From the NCBI GenBank assembly GCA_026874595.1, contig CM049311.1:15531676-15595675 (forward strand): a stretch of 64,000 nucleotides of DNA. Reading direction: 5' to 3'. The notes under the pieces were generated by a model. It did not search any database, was not told the DNA's origin, and saw nothing but the letters and a program-made list of their open reading frames with translations. The DNA comes from Sipunculus nudus (lineage: Eukaryota > Annelida > Sipuncula > Golfingiida > Sipunculidae). The position numbers and the translations under genes are program-made. This document shows positions 60,101 to 63,478 of the stretch, piece after piece (within the stretch, counting starts at the first letter, position 1; each line of letters begins with the position of its first letter).

Positions 60101-61629
60101 AATCATAGTGACTGACATTTAAACCTGAACTGGTGAACCATTATCAATAATTCCTGATTAAAAATGGACTCATTACATGAAAAATAAATAATTATAATTA
60201 AAATAATTCTAACAATTTGTACATGCTTGTATAAAATAGAAAATATTTTATGATGATAATGACCTCCATTTACCCTAAGGAATATGACTTTATCTCTTAA
60301 TTAGGTCTTTTTCTCTTTATTCCTCAAGACTGCTAGGAATAATTTACATATTATAGAGACAGGTGCGATCACTATAACCAGCAAGTCAATATAATATCAT
60401 TAATAACATCATTCACCGGCTTCTGTGGCTCAGGGGTAGAGCGCAGCACTCAAAGCCGGGAGATCATGAGTTCGAATCTCAGCCGAGGCGGTGAGGTTTT
60501 TCACGGTCAGCCCCCACCCAAGTTGAGCACTCTGCAGGCTTAATGGGAAGGTCGTGCCCAACCGCCATGTTTCACTCACAAACGAGTGCGCCTTTCGGGG
60601 GTCCTCGCTGGTATGATTACCAACCCAGGGCCCGCAGGTGCAGTAGTCACCGGGCCTGGTTAACGCCAGGATATAAAAAATGAGAGGAAGCATGTGATAC
60701 TGCCCTGTCACGTAGTCCGAAACTGGAATGGAAATCTGCAGATGTGCATATACTAAGTTAAGCTAGCATTAAAAAATGGAGGTGGTTACCTCCAACAAAA
60801 AAATATAAAAAAAAAAAAAAAATAAATAACATCATTCTGCTGAACCTTCAAAATTAGATTAAGCTCCAGTGGCTCTTGACCTATGGAGAAGAATGTCAAT
60901 TTGGACAGAGGATAATTACCTGAGCTGGTATGCCTGAGCATTGTCTGAGAAACTCTTGTCATGAAGTAAATCTGTAAAGAGGAGATTACATCAAAGTATG
61001 TTGTGAGGCAACAATGAATGTTGTGTCAACTAAATAAAATGGCGCCATGTTTTGTTACACTTTGACGGTTATTCCAAGATGTAAACACACTAACGTAAAC
61101 ATATTCACATGCCATGTGGCACAGCAAGGATACTAGTTTCAATAACGTCAGCAATATCTGTGAAACTTAATAATCTTCACTTTTCTAATTTTTTCCACAT
61201 TGTAAACTAATGTCTCAGAATGCTGTTGACTCCTTTGTCTCAGCTTGCTGACTGACAAAAATGCCTGCATGACCCCACCTTTGCTATCCCCAGCCCAAGA
61301 GCATTTCGGGGTGCATCAACAAATTTCTGCATTAATTCTGGGACAAACAAAGAAAGAGACAGGGCAATTTTAGTAGTATACAAAAGATTTGGCATAAAGC
61401 ATTACAAAATAGGGAACATAATGGTCTTCACTTATATCTGATGTAGTAGTAGTAACCCAGAGACTTAATAATGCAAATTATCTTTTTTTATGTATTTTTT
61501 TAACAGACTACACATGCAGATAGGAGTATCTAATCATATCTTACCCAGTGCATCCTGTGCTGCCTTTTTCACCACAATATATTTGGCAGGTGAAGCATCT
61601 TTGGTAAGCTGAGTGAGAATGTCTTCCAT
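8220..61629 (-). CDS. ARFGEF3: ARFGEF3 (BIG3) orthologue, complete coding span, 35 exons
   Basis: Joined minus-strand exons give one open frame of about 2,200 codons. Every donor/acceptor phase matches. The conceptual protein follows vertebrate ARFGEF3 (BIG3, brefeldin A-inhibited GEF 3) from the first residues (MEDILTQL) to the C-terminal helices (exon 35), as far as I can compare from memory. BIG3 belongs to the large ARF-GEF family. It is mainly cytoplasmic or on secretory granules, acts as an A-kinase anchoring scaffold with PP1, affects insulin-granule and GABA-A receptor traffic, and in breast tumour cells binds prohibitin 2. Its Sec7 domain is regarded as inactive. Consistent with that, no FRLPGE-type glutamic-finger motif appears in any exon here. 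Total length is close to the human protein (about 2,177). Features absent from or longer than in vertebrates are the extra exon 6 and a charged insert in exon 26. The gene identity is secure; the exon 15/16 junction and the use of exon 6 are less certain. Confidence 0.93.
9480..15960. repeat. decayed GGTGGCGCCACC satellite in the last intron, split by an insertion
   Basis: Diverged tandem units of about 260-280 bp carry the 12-bp palindrome GGTGGCGCCACC (intact at 9730, 9986 and 10528). Each unit contains a 'TTTCAGACCAA..CATTAAACC' segment and a 'GATGGTGCCACCAGTCTTG' segment. The array breaks at 10671 and resumes at 14938, with the TH element in between. Beyond 15200 the copies become irregular. 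Confidence 0.8.
10672..14937 (+). mobile_element. TH element 1 (4.3 kb) inserted in the satellite
   Basis: The 5' end is GGGACCTATGGGTCAC followed by GCTCAGCTG. The 3' end is an ACGG-rich tract, then a hairpin at 14907-14937 with arms TAGCTCAG and CTGAGCT and inner arms TGACT/AGTCA. It interrupts a satellite unit, and ACAA occurs on both sides as a likely 4-bp target duplication. The interior has no long ORF. A stretch at about 11950-12760 repeats at about 13610-14420 (offset near 1.66 kb). Confidence 0.75.
15961..17973. other. rest of the last intron
   Basis: AT-rich intron without a recognised element, apart from a segment at 17670-17700 (GGGGCTCATCCGGGATGG) that has a close inverted relative at 33287-33314. 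Confidence 0.4.
17974..18263 (-). CDS. ARFGEF3: ARFGEF3 exon 34
   Basis: Residues 2022-2118. Acidic/serine-rich start, then [20 protein letters not shown] and KQQHTLPTF (vertebrate [29 protein letters not shown]), a basic conserved patch. Acceptor ACCTGTAG, donor AAG|GTAAAA, phase 1 in and 0 out. The next intron is 9.5 kb, the largest in the gene. Confidence 0.95.
18264..18936. other. intron 33, nothing recognised
   Basis: AT-rich. Repeated 'TTTCATGAC' phrases suggest an old repeat, but no boundaries can be drawn. Confidence 0.4.
18937..19411 (-). CDS. ARFGEF3: ARFGEF3 exon 33
   Basis: Residues 1864-2022. A charged, lysine/glutamate-rich helical segment with a serine-rich start. Contains [20 protein letters not shown], which corresponds to the LHKLCMELCNNYIQMHL region of vertebrates. 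Acceptor TCCTTAAG, donor AGG|GTAGGT, phase 0 in and 1 out. Confidence 0.92.
19887..20107 (-). CDS. ARFGEF3: ARFGEF3 exon 32
   Basis: Residues 1790-1863. Contains [18 protein letters not shown], then [20 protein letters not shown] (vertebrate AREFDTSPGLKCLLKKV...AANLYRQSAMSFNIYFHAL). Acceptor GTTTGTAG, donor AAG|GTACAA, phase 1 in and 0 out. Confidence 0.96.
20774..20943 (-). CDS. ARFGEF3: ARFGEF3 exon 31
   Basis: Residues 1733-1790, beginning [20 protein letters not shown] (vertebrate SFREIVVSLLSHQVLLQN). RVPF fits the loose RVxF pattern used by PP1 partners; whether it binds PP1 is untested. Acceptor TTTGCAG, donor CTG|GTAAGA, phase 2 in and 1 out. Confidence 0.94.
21697..21827 (-). CDS. 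ARFGEF3: ARFGEF3 exon 30
   Basis: Residues 1690-1733: VFLLDSQ at the start (vertebrate VFMLDTQ), then [13 protein letters not shown]. Acceptor GTTTCAG, donor AAG|GTTAGT, phase 0 in and 2 out. Confidence 0.93.
21938..22120 (+). mobile_element. tRNA-derived SINE-like sequence
   Basis: Box A-like TTGAGTGGTAAAATG at 21951 and box B-like GATTTGATCCC at 21991 have tRNA spacing. A GC-rich body with TTTTCTCGGGGGTCTC follows. No poly-A tail or target duplication is clear, so it is an old or truncated copy in intron 29. Confidence 0.55.
22366..22594 (-). CDS. ARFGEF3: ARFGEF3 exon 29
   Basis: Residues 1613-1689: [20 protein letters not shown], then [15 protein letters not shown], matching vertebrate AGPVFTEEMWRLACCALQDAFSATL. 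Acceptor GTTTCAG, donor CAG|GTAAGA, phase 2 in and 0 out. Confidence 0.95.
23156..23273 (-). CDS. ARFGEF3: ARFGEF3 exon 28
   Basis: Residues 1574-1613. Ends [16 protein letters not shown] (vertebrate AKPTETISRVGCSCIR). Acceptor ATTATAG, donor CAG|GTGAGC, phase 1 in and 2 out. Confidence 0.95.
23908..23991 (+). repeat. 42-bp perfect direct duplication
   Basis: Two adjacent, nearly identical 42-bp units that start TGAAATCTATGTATAAGCC and end CATTGGCACTGATAT, in intron 27. Probably a recent slippage or unequal-exchange event. Confidence 0.9.
24113..24283 (-). CDS. ARFGEF3: ARFGEF3 exon 27
   Basis: Residues 1517-1574: [20 protein letters not shown], then [20 protein letters not shown] (vertebrate FGIYAVVHLLLPVMSVWLRRS...YWDMASANFKHAIGL). 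Acceptor TTTCCAG, donor GGCA|GTAAGT, phase 1-1. Confidence 0.95.
25002..25287. mobile_element. MITE with about 30-bp terminal inverted repeats, copy A
   Basis: Starts TTAGGCCAAAAAAAAATAAA, then GGTATGGTTCTCAG. Ends with the inverse, CTCAGAACCATAC...TTTTTTGGCCTAA. A second, longer copy is at 57326-57689. It lies just downstream of the exon 26 donor. No coding capacity. Confidence 0.7.
25320..26090 (-). CDS. ARFGEF3: ARFGEF3 exon 26, large, with a charged insert
   Basis: The longest exon (771 nt, residues 1260-1517). Starts with an acidic run ([10 protein letters not shown]), then the conserved [13 protein letters not shown] helix. A long polar segment rich in S, D, G, K and T follows, with no clear vertebrate counterpart. 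The exon ends in the conserved [12 protein letters not shown]. Acceptor GATTGTAG has a poor pyrimidine tract but a good branch-point-like TACTGAC just upstream. Donor CAG|GTCAGT, phase 1-1. A MITE (25002-25287) starts about 30 bp beyond the donor. Confidence 0.93.
26091..26728. other. intron 25, nothing recognised
   Basis: AT-rich intron with no repeat or gene that I can support. Confidence 0.4.
26729..26984 (-). CDS. ARFGEF3: ARFGEF3 exon 25
   Basis: Residues 1175-1260. Contains [17 protein letters not shown] and [17 protein letters not shown], which is the HDS-type block of large ARF-GEFs (compare SGWRPLFSAL and FEAFLNTDN). Acceptor AATGCAG, donor CAG|GTAGAG, phase 0 in and 1 out. Confidence 0.96.
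26985..27689. other. intron 24, part without a defined repeat
   Basis: Mostly AT-rich. 27520-27545 has an AGGTGGCAAACAGGTGGCGC phrase that resembles the GGTGGCGCCACC repeats. Confidence 0.4.
27690..28110. repeat. 25-bp minisatellite abutting the exon 24 donor
   Basis: About 17 units of ACAGCTGTGGTTTGGACGGA then CTGAG (plus strand). The last ten or so, next to the exon, are almost identical; those farther away are diverged and some are 28 bp. The exon 24 donor (GTCAGT, minus strand) forms the edge of the first unit. The minus-strand frame stays open from exon 24 through the array. Confidence 0.92.
28111..28290 (-). CDS. ARFGEF3: ARFGEF3 exon 24, donor inside a minisatellite
   Basis: Residues 1115-1174, with [40 protein letters not shown] and GDIQDQ, all strongly BIG3-like. 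Acceptor TTTTACAG, donor CAG|GTCAGT, phase 0-0. The donor is the first part of a 25-bp tandem array (27690-28110). The reading frame stays open through most of that array. Confidence 0.96.
28435..31816 (+). mobile_element. TH element 2 (outer), interrupted by TH element 3
   Basis: The 5' end at 28435-28467 has GGGACCCATGGGTCAC and TTCAGCTG. The 3' hairpin is at 31786-31816 (TAGCTCAG/CTGAGCTA), preceded by ACGGACGG repeats. It contains a 20-G run (30871-30890). The interior 31110-31750 matches TH elements 1, 4 and 5. A complete inverted TH element sits inside at 28519-30375. Confidence 0.65.
28519..30375 (-). mobile_element. TH element 3, inverted, nested in TH element 2
   Basis: Reading the minus strand, the 5' end is at 30375-30343 (GTGACCCATGGGTCATGACG then CTCAGCTG) and the 3' hairpin at 28550-28519. 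The interior belongs to the GTGACCTTGACCTTTGACC type shared with TH element 6, and holds a perfect DR1-like site at 28859-28871. No long ORF. Confidence 0.7.
32014..32275 (-). CDS. ARFGEF3: ARFGEF3 exon 23
   Basis: Residues 1027-1114. Contains [20 protein letters not shown], then CKSSQSQL, and ends [19 protein letters not shown]; the vertebrate sequence ends RPLLHVMRCWSLVAPHLVE. Acceptor ATTTAAG, donor GAG|GTGAGA, phase 2 in and 0 out. Confidence 0.96.
32276..32788. other. intron 22, nothing recognised
   Basis: AT-rich, no repeat defined. Confidence 0.4.
32789..32974 (-). CDS. ARFGEF3: ARFGEF3 exon 22
   Basis: Residues 965-1027. Contains [10 protein letters not shown] and ends [10 protein letters not shown] (vertebrate VLTLSTQADR). 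Acceptor GTTTTAG, donor ACAG|GTCAGT, phase 2-2. Confidence 0.9.
33040..33410 (-). mobile_element. two tandem degraded tRNA-SINE-like copies
   Basis: On the minus strand, box B GGTTCGAATCC occurs near 33083-33093 and a degraded copy lies near 33358. Each is followed by the same body (AGGTCAGCCCAATATTTTC..GCTAAATGTTTACAT and its variant). The segment between them contains GGGGCTTGTCTGGGATGACA (33287-33306). Confidence 0.45.
33527..33655 (-). CDS. ARFGEF3: ARFGEF3 exon 21
   Basis: Residues 922-965, a variable Q/S/T-rich linker after [15 protein letters not shown] (vertebrate VCEYVGTLEHNHFS). Acceptor TTCACTAG, donor TGG|GTAAGG, phase 2-2. Confidence 0.88.
33656..34669. other. intron 20, part without a defined repeat
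   Basis: AT-rich. May include the unresolved 5' part of TH element 4; no GGGACC-type end was found here. Confidence 0.4.
34686..34826 (+). repeat. 70-bp direct duplication inside TH element 4
   Basis: Two adjacent copies that run from AAAAAACTGAAA to TTATATATCCAGAGTG. TH element 1 has a single copy, so the duplication occurred after the copies separated. Confidence 0.85.
35133..36840 (+). mobile_element. Helentron/HINE-like element with a 280-bp satellite core
   Basis: The left end is GTATCCGCC (35133-35141), which folds with GCGGATAC just inside. The right end is GGCGGATAC (36797-36805), a hairpin GTAGTCG/CGACTAC (36808-36826), then CCGTATTCTAGTTC. These are the subterminal inverted repeats and 3' hairpin typical of Helentron-type elements. 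A CCG microsatellite lies at 35178-35196. No replicase ORF, so non-autonomous. Confidence 0.75.
35340..36770 (+). repeat. 280-bp dimeric satellite, about five units
   Basis: Exact 280-bp spacing (35598, 35878, 36158, 36438). Each unit has two halves of about 140 bp, each with GGTGGCGCCACC or a one- or two-base variant, and a CTCATATCTC(G/T) phrase. The last unit is the most diverged. This is the core of the Helentron-like element. Confidence 0.92.
38128..38359 (-). CDS. ARFGEF3: ARFGEF3 exon 20
   Basis: Residues 845-922. Ends [20 protein letters not shown] (vertebrate LSVGLEMGSHNPDCWPHVFR). A short lysine/proline-rich stretch ([10 protein letters not shown]) precedes the conserved helix. Acceptor ATATTTAG, donor CAG|GTGAGT, phase 1 in and 2 out. 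The 4.5-kb intron that follows contains nested mobile elements. Confidence 0.95.
38360..39011. other. intron 19, nothing recognised
   Basis: AT-rich, no repeat defined. Confidence 0.4.
39012..39230 (-). CDS. ARFGEF3: ARFGEF3 exon 19
   Basis: Residues 772-845. Contains [20 protein letters not shown] and [20 protein letters not shown], followed by [15 protein letters not shown], all close to vertebrate BIG3. Acceptor TTTGTAG, donor CTGG|GTAAGT, phase 1-1. Confidence 0.96.
39231..39895. other. intron 18, nothing recognised
   Basis: AT-rich, no repeat defined. A short run of Cs at 39762-39770 is the only notable composition change. Confidence 0.4.
39896..40006 (-). CDS. ARFGEF3: ARFGEF3 exon 18
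   Basis: Residues 735-772. Begins [15 protein letters not shown]; the vertebrate sequence is DIDGLESSAIGGQLM. Acceptor GTGCTCAG, donor GCTG|GTAAAT, phase 1-1. Confidence 0.94.
40007..40626. other. intron 17, nothing recognised
   Basis: AT-rich intron with no gene, element or repeat that I can support. Confidence 0.4.
40627..40792 (-). CDS. ARFGEF3: ARFGEF3 exon 17 (Sec7-like region)
   Basis: Residues 680-735: [20 protein letters not shown], then [16 protein letters not shown], aligned to the degenerate Sec7-like region of BIG3. Acceptor TTTACAG, donor ACAG|GTAAGC, phase 0 in and 1 out. Confidence 0.95.
41311..41494. repeat. foldback: about 72-bp inverted arms, 41-bp loop
   Basis: The left arm 41311-41382 (AGTTACTAGCACAGAAAATC...) is the near-perfect inverse of 41424-41494. 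The flanks also share AACCAAGTGTGTAA in direct orientation (41217 and 41558). It could be a foldback transposon remnant and would form a long hairpin in the intron 16 transcript. Confidence 0.85.
41665..41819 (-). CDS. ARFGEF3: ARFGEF3 exon 16
   Basis: Residues 628-679, containing [20 protein letters not shown], then YYHSEE (vertebrate [15 protein letters not shown]...YYRK). Acceptor CTGACAG at 41820 is preferred; GACAGAG two bases on gives 41817. Donor CAG|GTACTC. The downstream intron holds a foldback structure. Confidence 0.88.
41820..42687. other. intron 15, nothing recognised
   Basis: Contains a 142-codon plus-strand ORF (42116-42544) with no recognisable similarity. The 42629-42687 segment could be coding if exon 15 uses its weaker donor. 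Confidence 0.4.
42688..43047 (-). CDS. ARFGEF3: ARFGEF3 exon 15, 3' end uncertain
   Basis: Residues 508-628. A serine/threonine-rich, low-complexity first half (many T, S, H, Q) is followed by the conserved helix ending [10 protein letters not shown] (vertebrate LQNFASTFCS), the start of the Sec7-like region. The preferred donor is CAG|GTTGGA in phase 1, because it fits the strong acceptor of exon 16. The frame stays open past it to a TAG at 42618-42620. A weaker donor, AAA|GTAGCC, would extend the exon to 42629 and needs exon 16 to start at 41817. Confidence 0.82.
43081..43530 (+). mobile_element. Helentron/HINE-like element, short form
   Basis: Begins TCTGCCAAGCCAAG, GGCGGGAGGTTATG. Ends GGTGGAGGTCTGC, an imperfect hairpin (TGCTC/GGGCA) and TTTCTAGTT. 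This is the same end type as the elements at 994 and 35133. Located just upstream, in gene sense, of exon 15. Confidence 0.6.
43601..43667 (-). mobile_element. tRNA-derived SINE head
   Basis: On the minus strand, GCCCAGTGGTTAAC (box A-like, 43641-43654) and GGTTTGATCCC (box B, 43601-43611) have tRNA spacing. No cloverleaf tRNA gene is complete, so it is read as a SINE head. Confidence 0.5.
44241..44410 (-). CDS. ARFGEF3: ARFGEF3 exon 14
   Basis: Residues 451-508, a helical segment with [20 protein letters not shown] aligned to the vertebrate TLLGALDEL...GLSEGQV block. Acceptor TTTTCCAG, donor ACA|GTCAGT, phase 2 in and 1 out. Confidence 0.93.
44809..44930 (-). CDS. ARFGEF3: ARFGEF3 exon 13
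   Basis: Residues 411-451, including [17 protein letters not shown], then [15 protein letters not shown] (vertebrate RLCDLAGPS...SRKRS...LDLLKL). Acceptor CTTTCAG, donor CT|GTGAGT, phase 0 in and 2 out. Confidence 0.93.
45655..45787 (-). CDS. ARFGEF3: ARFGEF3 exon 12
   Basis: Residues 366-410. Contains [20 protein letters not shown] and the [16 protein letters not shown] block, among the most conserved in BIG3. Acceptor TTTCCAG; donor GAG|GTCAGT, a GTCAGT form also used by exons 14, 22, 24 and 26. Confidence 0.95.
46407..46568 (-). CDS. ARFGEF3: ARFGEF3 exon 11
   Basis: Residues 312-366. Begins [20 protein letters not shown] (vertebrate KNLCPALIVILGNP..DKTI) and contains GRGAGCS, which is also conserved. 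Acceptor AATTTCAG, donor AA|GTAAGT, phase 2-2. The intron on its 5' side (higher coordinates) contains no recognised element; the one on its 3' side holds a Helentron-like element. Confidence 0.95.
46822..47785 (-). mobile_element. Helentron/HINE-like element with five 180-bp repeats
   Basis: Ends TGCCCCCGCC (46845-46854) and GGCGGGGGCA (47770-47779) are inverse. Hairpins flank both: GTGTC/GACAC at 46827-46841 and GCCAC/GTGGC at 47760-47772. Read on the minus strand, its 3' end is GGCGGGGGCATTC, hairpin, CTAGTTC, as in the other elements of this group. The core phrase AAAAGTAGGTCAAC recurs at about 46920, 47099, 47279, 47459 and 47639. Confidence 0.75.
48257..48367 (-). CDS. ARFGEF3: ARFGEF3 exon 10
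   Basis: Residues 275-312, ending [10 protein letters not shown]; the vertebrate equivalent ends HRRFTDLIW. Acceptor TTGTTCAG, donor TG|GTGAGT, phase 2-2. Confidence 0.92.
48742..48826 (-). CDS. ARFGEF3: ARFGEF3 exon 9
   Basis: Residues 247-275, containing [15 protein letters not shown], which matches vertebrate CDDVVSVLTVLCEKL. Acceptor CTGTTCAG, donor AGG|GTAAGG, phase 1 in and 2 out. Confidence 0.93.
49824..49866 (-). CDS. ARFGEF3: ARFGEF3 exon 8 (small)
   Basis: Only 43 nt, residues 233-247 ([14 protein letters not shown]). Acceptor ACCACAG, donor AAG|GTACAG, phase 0 in and 1 out. Little direct similarity is visible because this is a variable linker. It is supported mainly by joining exons 7 and 9 in frame with good splice sites. 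Confidence 0.78.
49867..51128. other. intron 7, nothing recognised
   Basis: AT-rich intron with no repeat or gene supported. Confidence 0.4.
51129..51254 (-). CDS. ARFGEF3: ARFGEF3 exon 7
   Basis: Residues 191-232, beginning [20 protein letters not shown] and continuing TLTQLL; the vertebrate block is VCIETY...NTAVRATLSQML. Acceptor CCCCAG, donor GTG|GTGAGT, phase 0-0. An upstream GT (AAG|GTGGTG) is possible but weaker. Confidence 0.92.
51370..51700. repeat. 28-30 bp minisatellite in intron 6
   Basis: About ten units of AGTGGTATGGGATTTCCATC plus AAACCAGCA, next to the exon 7 acceptor side (115 bp away). Spacing is slightly irregular, and decayed units continue to about 51850. Confidence 0.9.
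51860..53975. other. intron 6, remainder
   Basis: AT-rich with no supported gene. Short duplicated phrases at 53560-53630 (ATCATATCAACTCTTGTCAG). Confidence 0.4.
53976..54122 (-). CDS. ARFGEF3: ARFGEF3 exon 6, divergent duplicate of exon 7
   Basis: Encodes 49 residues beginning [20 protein letters not shown]. Phase 0-0; acceptor CTGTTTCAG, donor CAG|GTAGCG. In register and without gaps it resembles exon 7 (L/V-C-x-x-T-Y, then R and A at the same spacing), while the vertebrate protein has only one such block, which fits exon 7 better. Skipping or including it keeps the frame. It may be a tandem-duplicated cassette or mutually exclusive exon, or an extra helical repeat present in invertebrates. 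Confidence 0.75.
54375..54432. repeat. 20-bp tandem repeat, three units
   Basis: Three units of GACCACCTGTCTTAAAA with a CACCTG core. Too short to interpret. Confidence 0.85.
55153..57065 (+). mobile_element. TH element 5 (1.9 kb)
   Basis: 5' end GGGACCTATGGGTCAC at 55153 with GCTCAGCTG; 3' hairpin 57035-57065 preceded by a long ACGG tract. Contains a 19-G run (56148-56166). A (TA) tract of about 20 units (57070-57110) starts right after the 3' end. The interior matches TH elements 1, 2 and 4. No long ORF. Confidence 0.72.
57326..57689. mobile_element. MITE, copy B, with a 22-C run
   Basis: Same inverted ends as 25002-25287 (TTAGGCAAAAAAAATAAAAG ... TTTTCTGCCTTAA). About 80 bp longer, and carries a C-run (57616-57637) absent from copy A. 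Confidence 0.68.
57690..58696. other. intron 5 remainder
   Basis: Nothing recognised. Confidence 0.4.
58697..58765 (-). CDS. ARFGEF3: ARFGEF3 exon 5
   Basis: Residues 119-141 ([20 protein letters not shown] then ITE). Phase 0-0, acceptor TTTCCAG, donor GAG|GTGAAC. Matches vertebrate VLLCITYTP..LKIAE. The downstream intron is 4.6 kb and contains a TH element and a MITE copy. Confidence 0.9.
59341..59475 (-). CDS. ARFGEF3: ARFGEF3 exon 4, acceptor inside a minisatellite
   Basis: Residues 74-118, starting RLLSDGRF and ending [14 protein letters not shown], the DCB-region block that matches vertebrate TPSLNEDLQVEVMK. Phase 0 at both ends; donor AAG|GTATGT. The acceptor (AAACAG) and the first exon bases are the first unit of a tandem array that runs into the intron (59461-59600). 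Confidence 0.93.
59461..59600. repeat. about 36-bp tandem repeat spanning the exon 4 acceptor
   Basis: Four units of ATCACTCAGTAAGCG, TTGTGTACACAAACAGGAGT. The first unit is the true intron/exon boundary. The three upstream copies, farther into the intron, keep the TGTGTACACA core, and two keep CACAG. Confidence 0.9.
59869..59950 (-). CDS. ARFGEF3: ARFGEF3 exon 3
   Basis: Residues 46-73. Encodes [18 protein letters not shown], nearly identical to the corresponding vertebrate BIG3 segment. Acceptor CTTGCAG, donor CAG|GTAATA. This is one of the strongest anchors for gene identity. Confidence 0.95.
60415..60824 (+). mobile_element. tRNA-derived SINE with target duplication
   Basis: A tRNA-like head has box A TGGCTCAGGGGT (60426-60437) and box B GAGTTCGAATCTC (60468-60480), with a GC-rich body and an A-rich tail. 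Flanked by 13-bp target duplications, AATAACATCATTC, at 60402-60414 and 60825-60837. Probably a fairly recent insertion in intron 2. Confidence 0.88.
60920..60971 (-). CDS. ARFGEF3: ARFGEF3 exon 2
   Basis: Residues 29-46 ([17 protein letters not shown]). Acceptor CTTTACAG, donor CAG|GTAATT. Phase 1 in, phase 2 out. The 572-bp intron before it shows no recognised repeat; the intron after it contains the SINE at 60415-60824. Confidence 0.9.
60972..61544. other. intron 1, nothing recognised
   Basis: No repeat or gene defined. Confidence 0.4.
61545..61629 (-). CDS. ARFGEF3: ARFGEF3 coding exon 1 (start codon)
   Basis: Encodes residues 1-28, beginning [17 protein letters not shown], which matches the vertebrate N terminus (MEEIL..L.KEAS..KY). 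The donor is GG|GTAAGA, phase 1. The start context is CCAATATGG. This exon extends into 5' UTR up to a probable acceptor at 61669/61670 (CTTGCAG), so at least one non-coding first exon should lie upstream. Confidence 0.92.
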
Positions 61630-61669
61630 ATTGGCCTGTATCACGATGTCAGATGATTCCCATGATCAC
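61630..61669 (-). other. ARFGEF3: 5' UTR part of ARFGEF3 exon 1, with a four-codon uORF
   Basis: Between a probable acceptor (TTCTTGCAG, 61670 upward) and the start codon. It contains a tiny upstream ORF, ATG GGA ATC ATC TGA, at 61649-61663, ending about 20 nt before the main ATG. If the upstream exon is transcribed as inferred, this could tune initiation. Confidence 0.5.
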
Positions 61670-61969
61670 CTGCAAGAATGTAATGAATATTCATCATGGA
61701 TGTTTTAAAACATGGTAAATAACTCATAAAATGATTATGCAATCTGTGACACAGTTCCCACTAATATCTGGATTTTAATTTTGAAATATTTCATGGACAA
61801 AATATGGATTTCCAGGCAGTATTTTTGCACAGCCTTCTTTTAAGCCTTACAGCTAAAGGTCTCTCCACATTTTCTTTTTATTCCCATTTTGATGCTTATG
61901 ACTACTGTTTAAGTGGCCTATTTCAATATCTGATGTCAATTACCTAAACATTATCCCTTGAACTTTTAT

Positions 61970-63444
61970 AACTAGGGACCCATGGGTCTCGACGCTCAGC
62001 TGCATTTGTCTATAAGGATATATAGTTTATGAGGTTTTCCAAAATATTGGTCCTGTGATCAGTTTGAAGCCAACCTGTCTACCCAAACTGGAGTTATCAT
62101 CCATAAACTAATTTGTGAATGGATGGGCCCTGTGACCTTAACCTCTGACCTAGTGACCCCAAAATCAAAGGCAAACTTCAGCCATTGGCAGGTGAACCAC
62201 ATGTCGATGATGGCAGGATTGAGATGAAAATTTTGGCTTAAAATGCATCCACAATCTTTCTAAAGTAGTGGGTCCTGTGACCTTGACCTTTGATCTCATG
62301 ACCCCAGAATCAACAGTTCTTACTTTAGTGGTGGGCCATATATAAGTCAAGTTTGAAACCAATATTTCAAACCAAACTGATGTTATCATCTGGAAACTAA
62401 TATGTGGATAGATGGCCCCCATGACCTTGACCTCTAAGCTTATGACCCAAAAATCAAAAGGGTTCTTACATTATTGGTGGGTCATATATATATATGTCAA
62501 AATTGAAACCAATATGTCCATCCAAACTGGAGTTATCATCCAGAAACAAATATGTGGACAGATTGGCCCCTGTGACCATGACCTTTGACCTTGTGACCCC
62601 CAAATCAATCAGGTTCTTCCCCTATTGGCAGCTCAGCTATATGTGCAAGATGGAAGGTTTGGGATGAAAAGTTAGGCCTAAAATGCATCCACAATCATTC
62701 TATATAAGTGTGTACGGTGACCATGACCTTTGACCTTGTGACCCCCAAATCAATCAGGTTCTTCCCCTATTGGCAGCTCAGCTATATGTGCAAGATGGAA
62801 GGTTTGGGATGAAAAGTTAGGCCTAAAATGCATCCACAATAATTCTATATAAGTGGGTACGGTGACCTTGACCTTTGACCTCATGATTCAAAAATTGAAC
62901 AGAATCTTCCCCTATTGGCAGGTTAGCAATATCTTGAAGATGAAACGTTTGAGATGAAAAGTTTGGCTTCAAATGCATATGCATTCTTTTTATAGAAATG
63001 AGTCCTGTGACCTTGACCTTTGACCATTGGACCCCAAAATCAACACTGTTCTTACTTTAGTGGCGAGTCATGTATAAGTTGAATTGAAACCAATATGTCA
63101 AACTTAACTGGAATTATCATCTGGAAACTAATTTGTGAACAGATGGCCCCTGTGACCTTGACCTTTACCTTTAACTATTTGACCCCAAATTCATTTATGC
63201 TCTCCCCATACTGGCAAGTTAGCTAAATGCACAAAATGGAAAGTTTAGGATGAAAAGCTTGGCTTAAAATGCAGCCATAATCTTTTTGAATAAGTGAGTC
63301 CTGTGACCTTGACCTTTGACCCCAAAATCATATATGTTAGAATTTGCTTTAGTGGTGGGCCATACGTAAGTCAAGTTTGAAATCCATGTGTCTATACAAC
63401 CTGGAGTTATCATCTGGAAACAAATGTGTGTGGATGGACTGATG

Positions 63445-63478
<34 letters not shown>

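Noticed and set aside
60426-60480. tRNA gene
   Set aside because: Box A and B are present, but acceptor-stem pairing is not convincing, and the unit has a body, an A-rich tail and target duplications. It is a SINE.
62132-63325. 145-bp period as nucleosome phasing
   Set aside because: The number is close to nucleosomal DNA length, but tandem satellites of this size are common and nothing else supports it.
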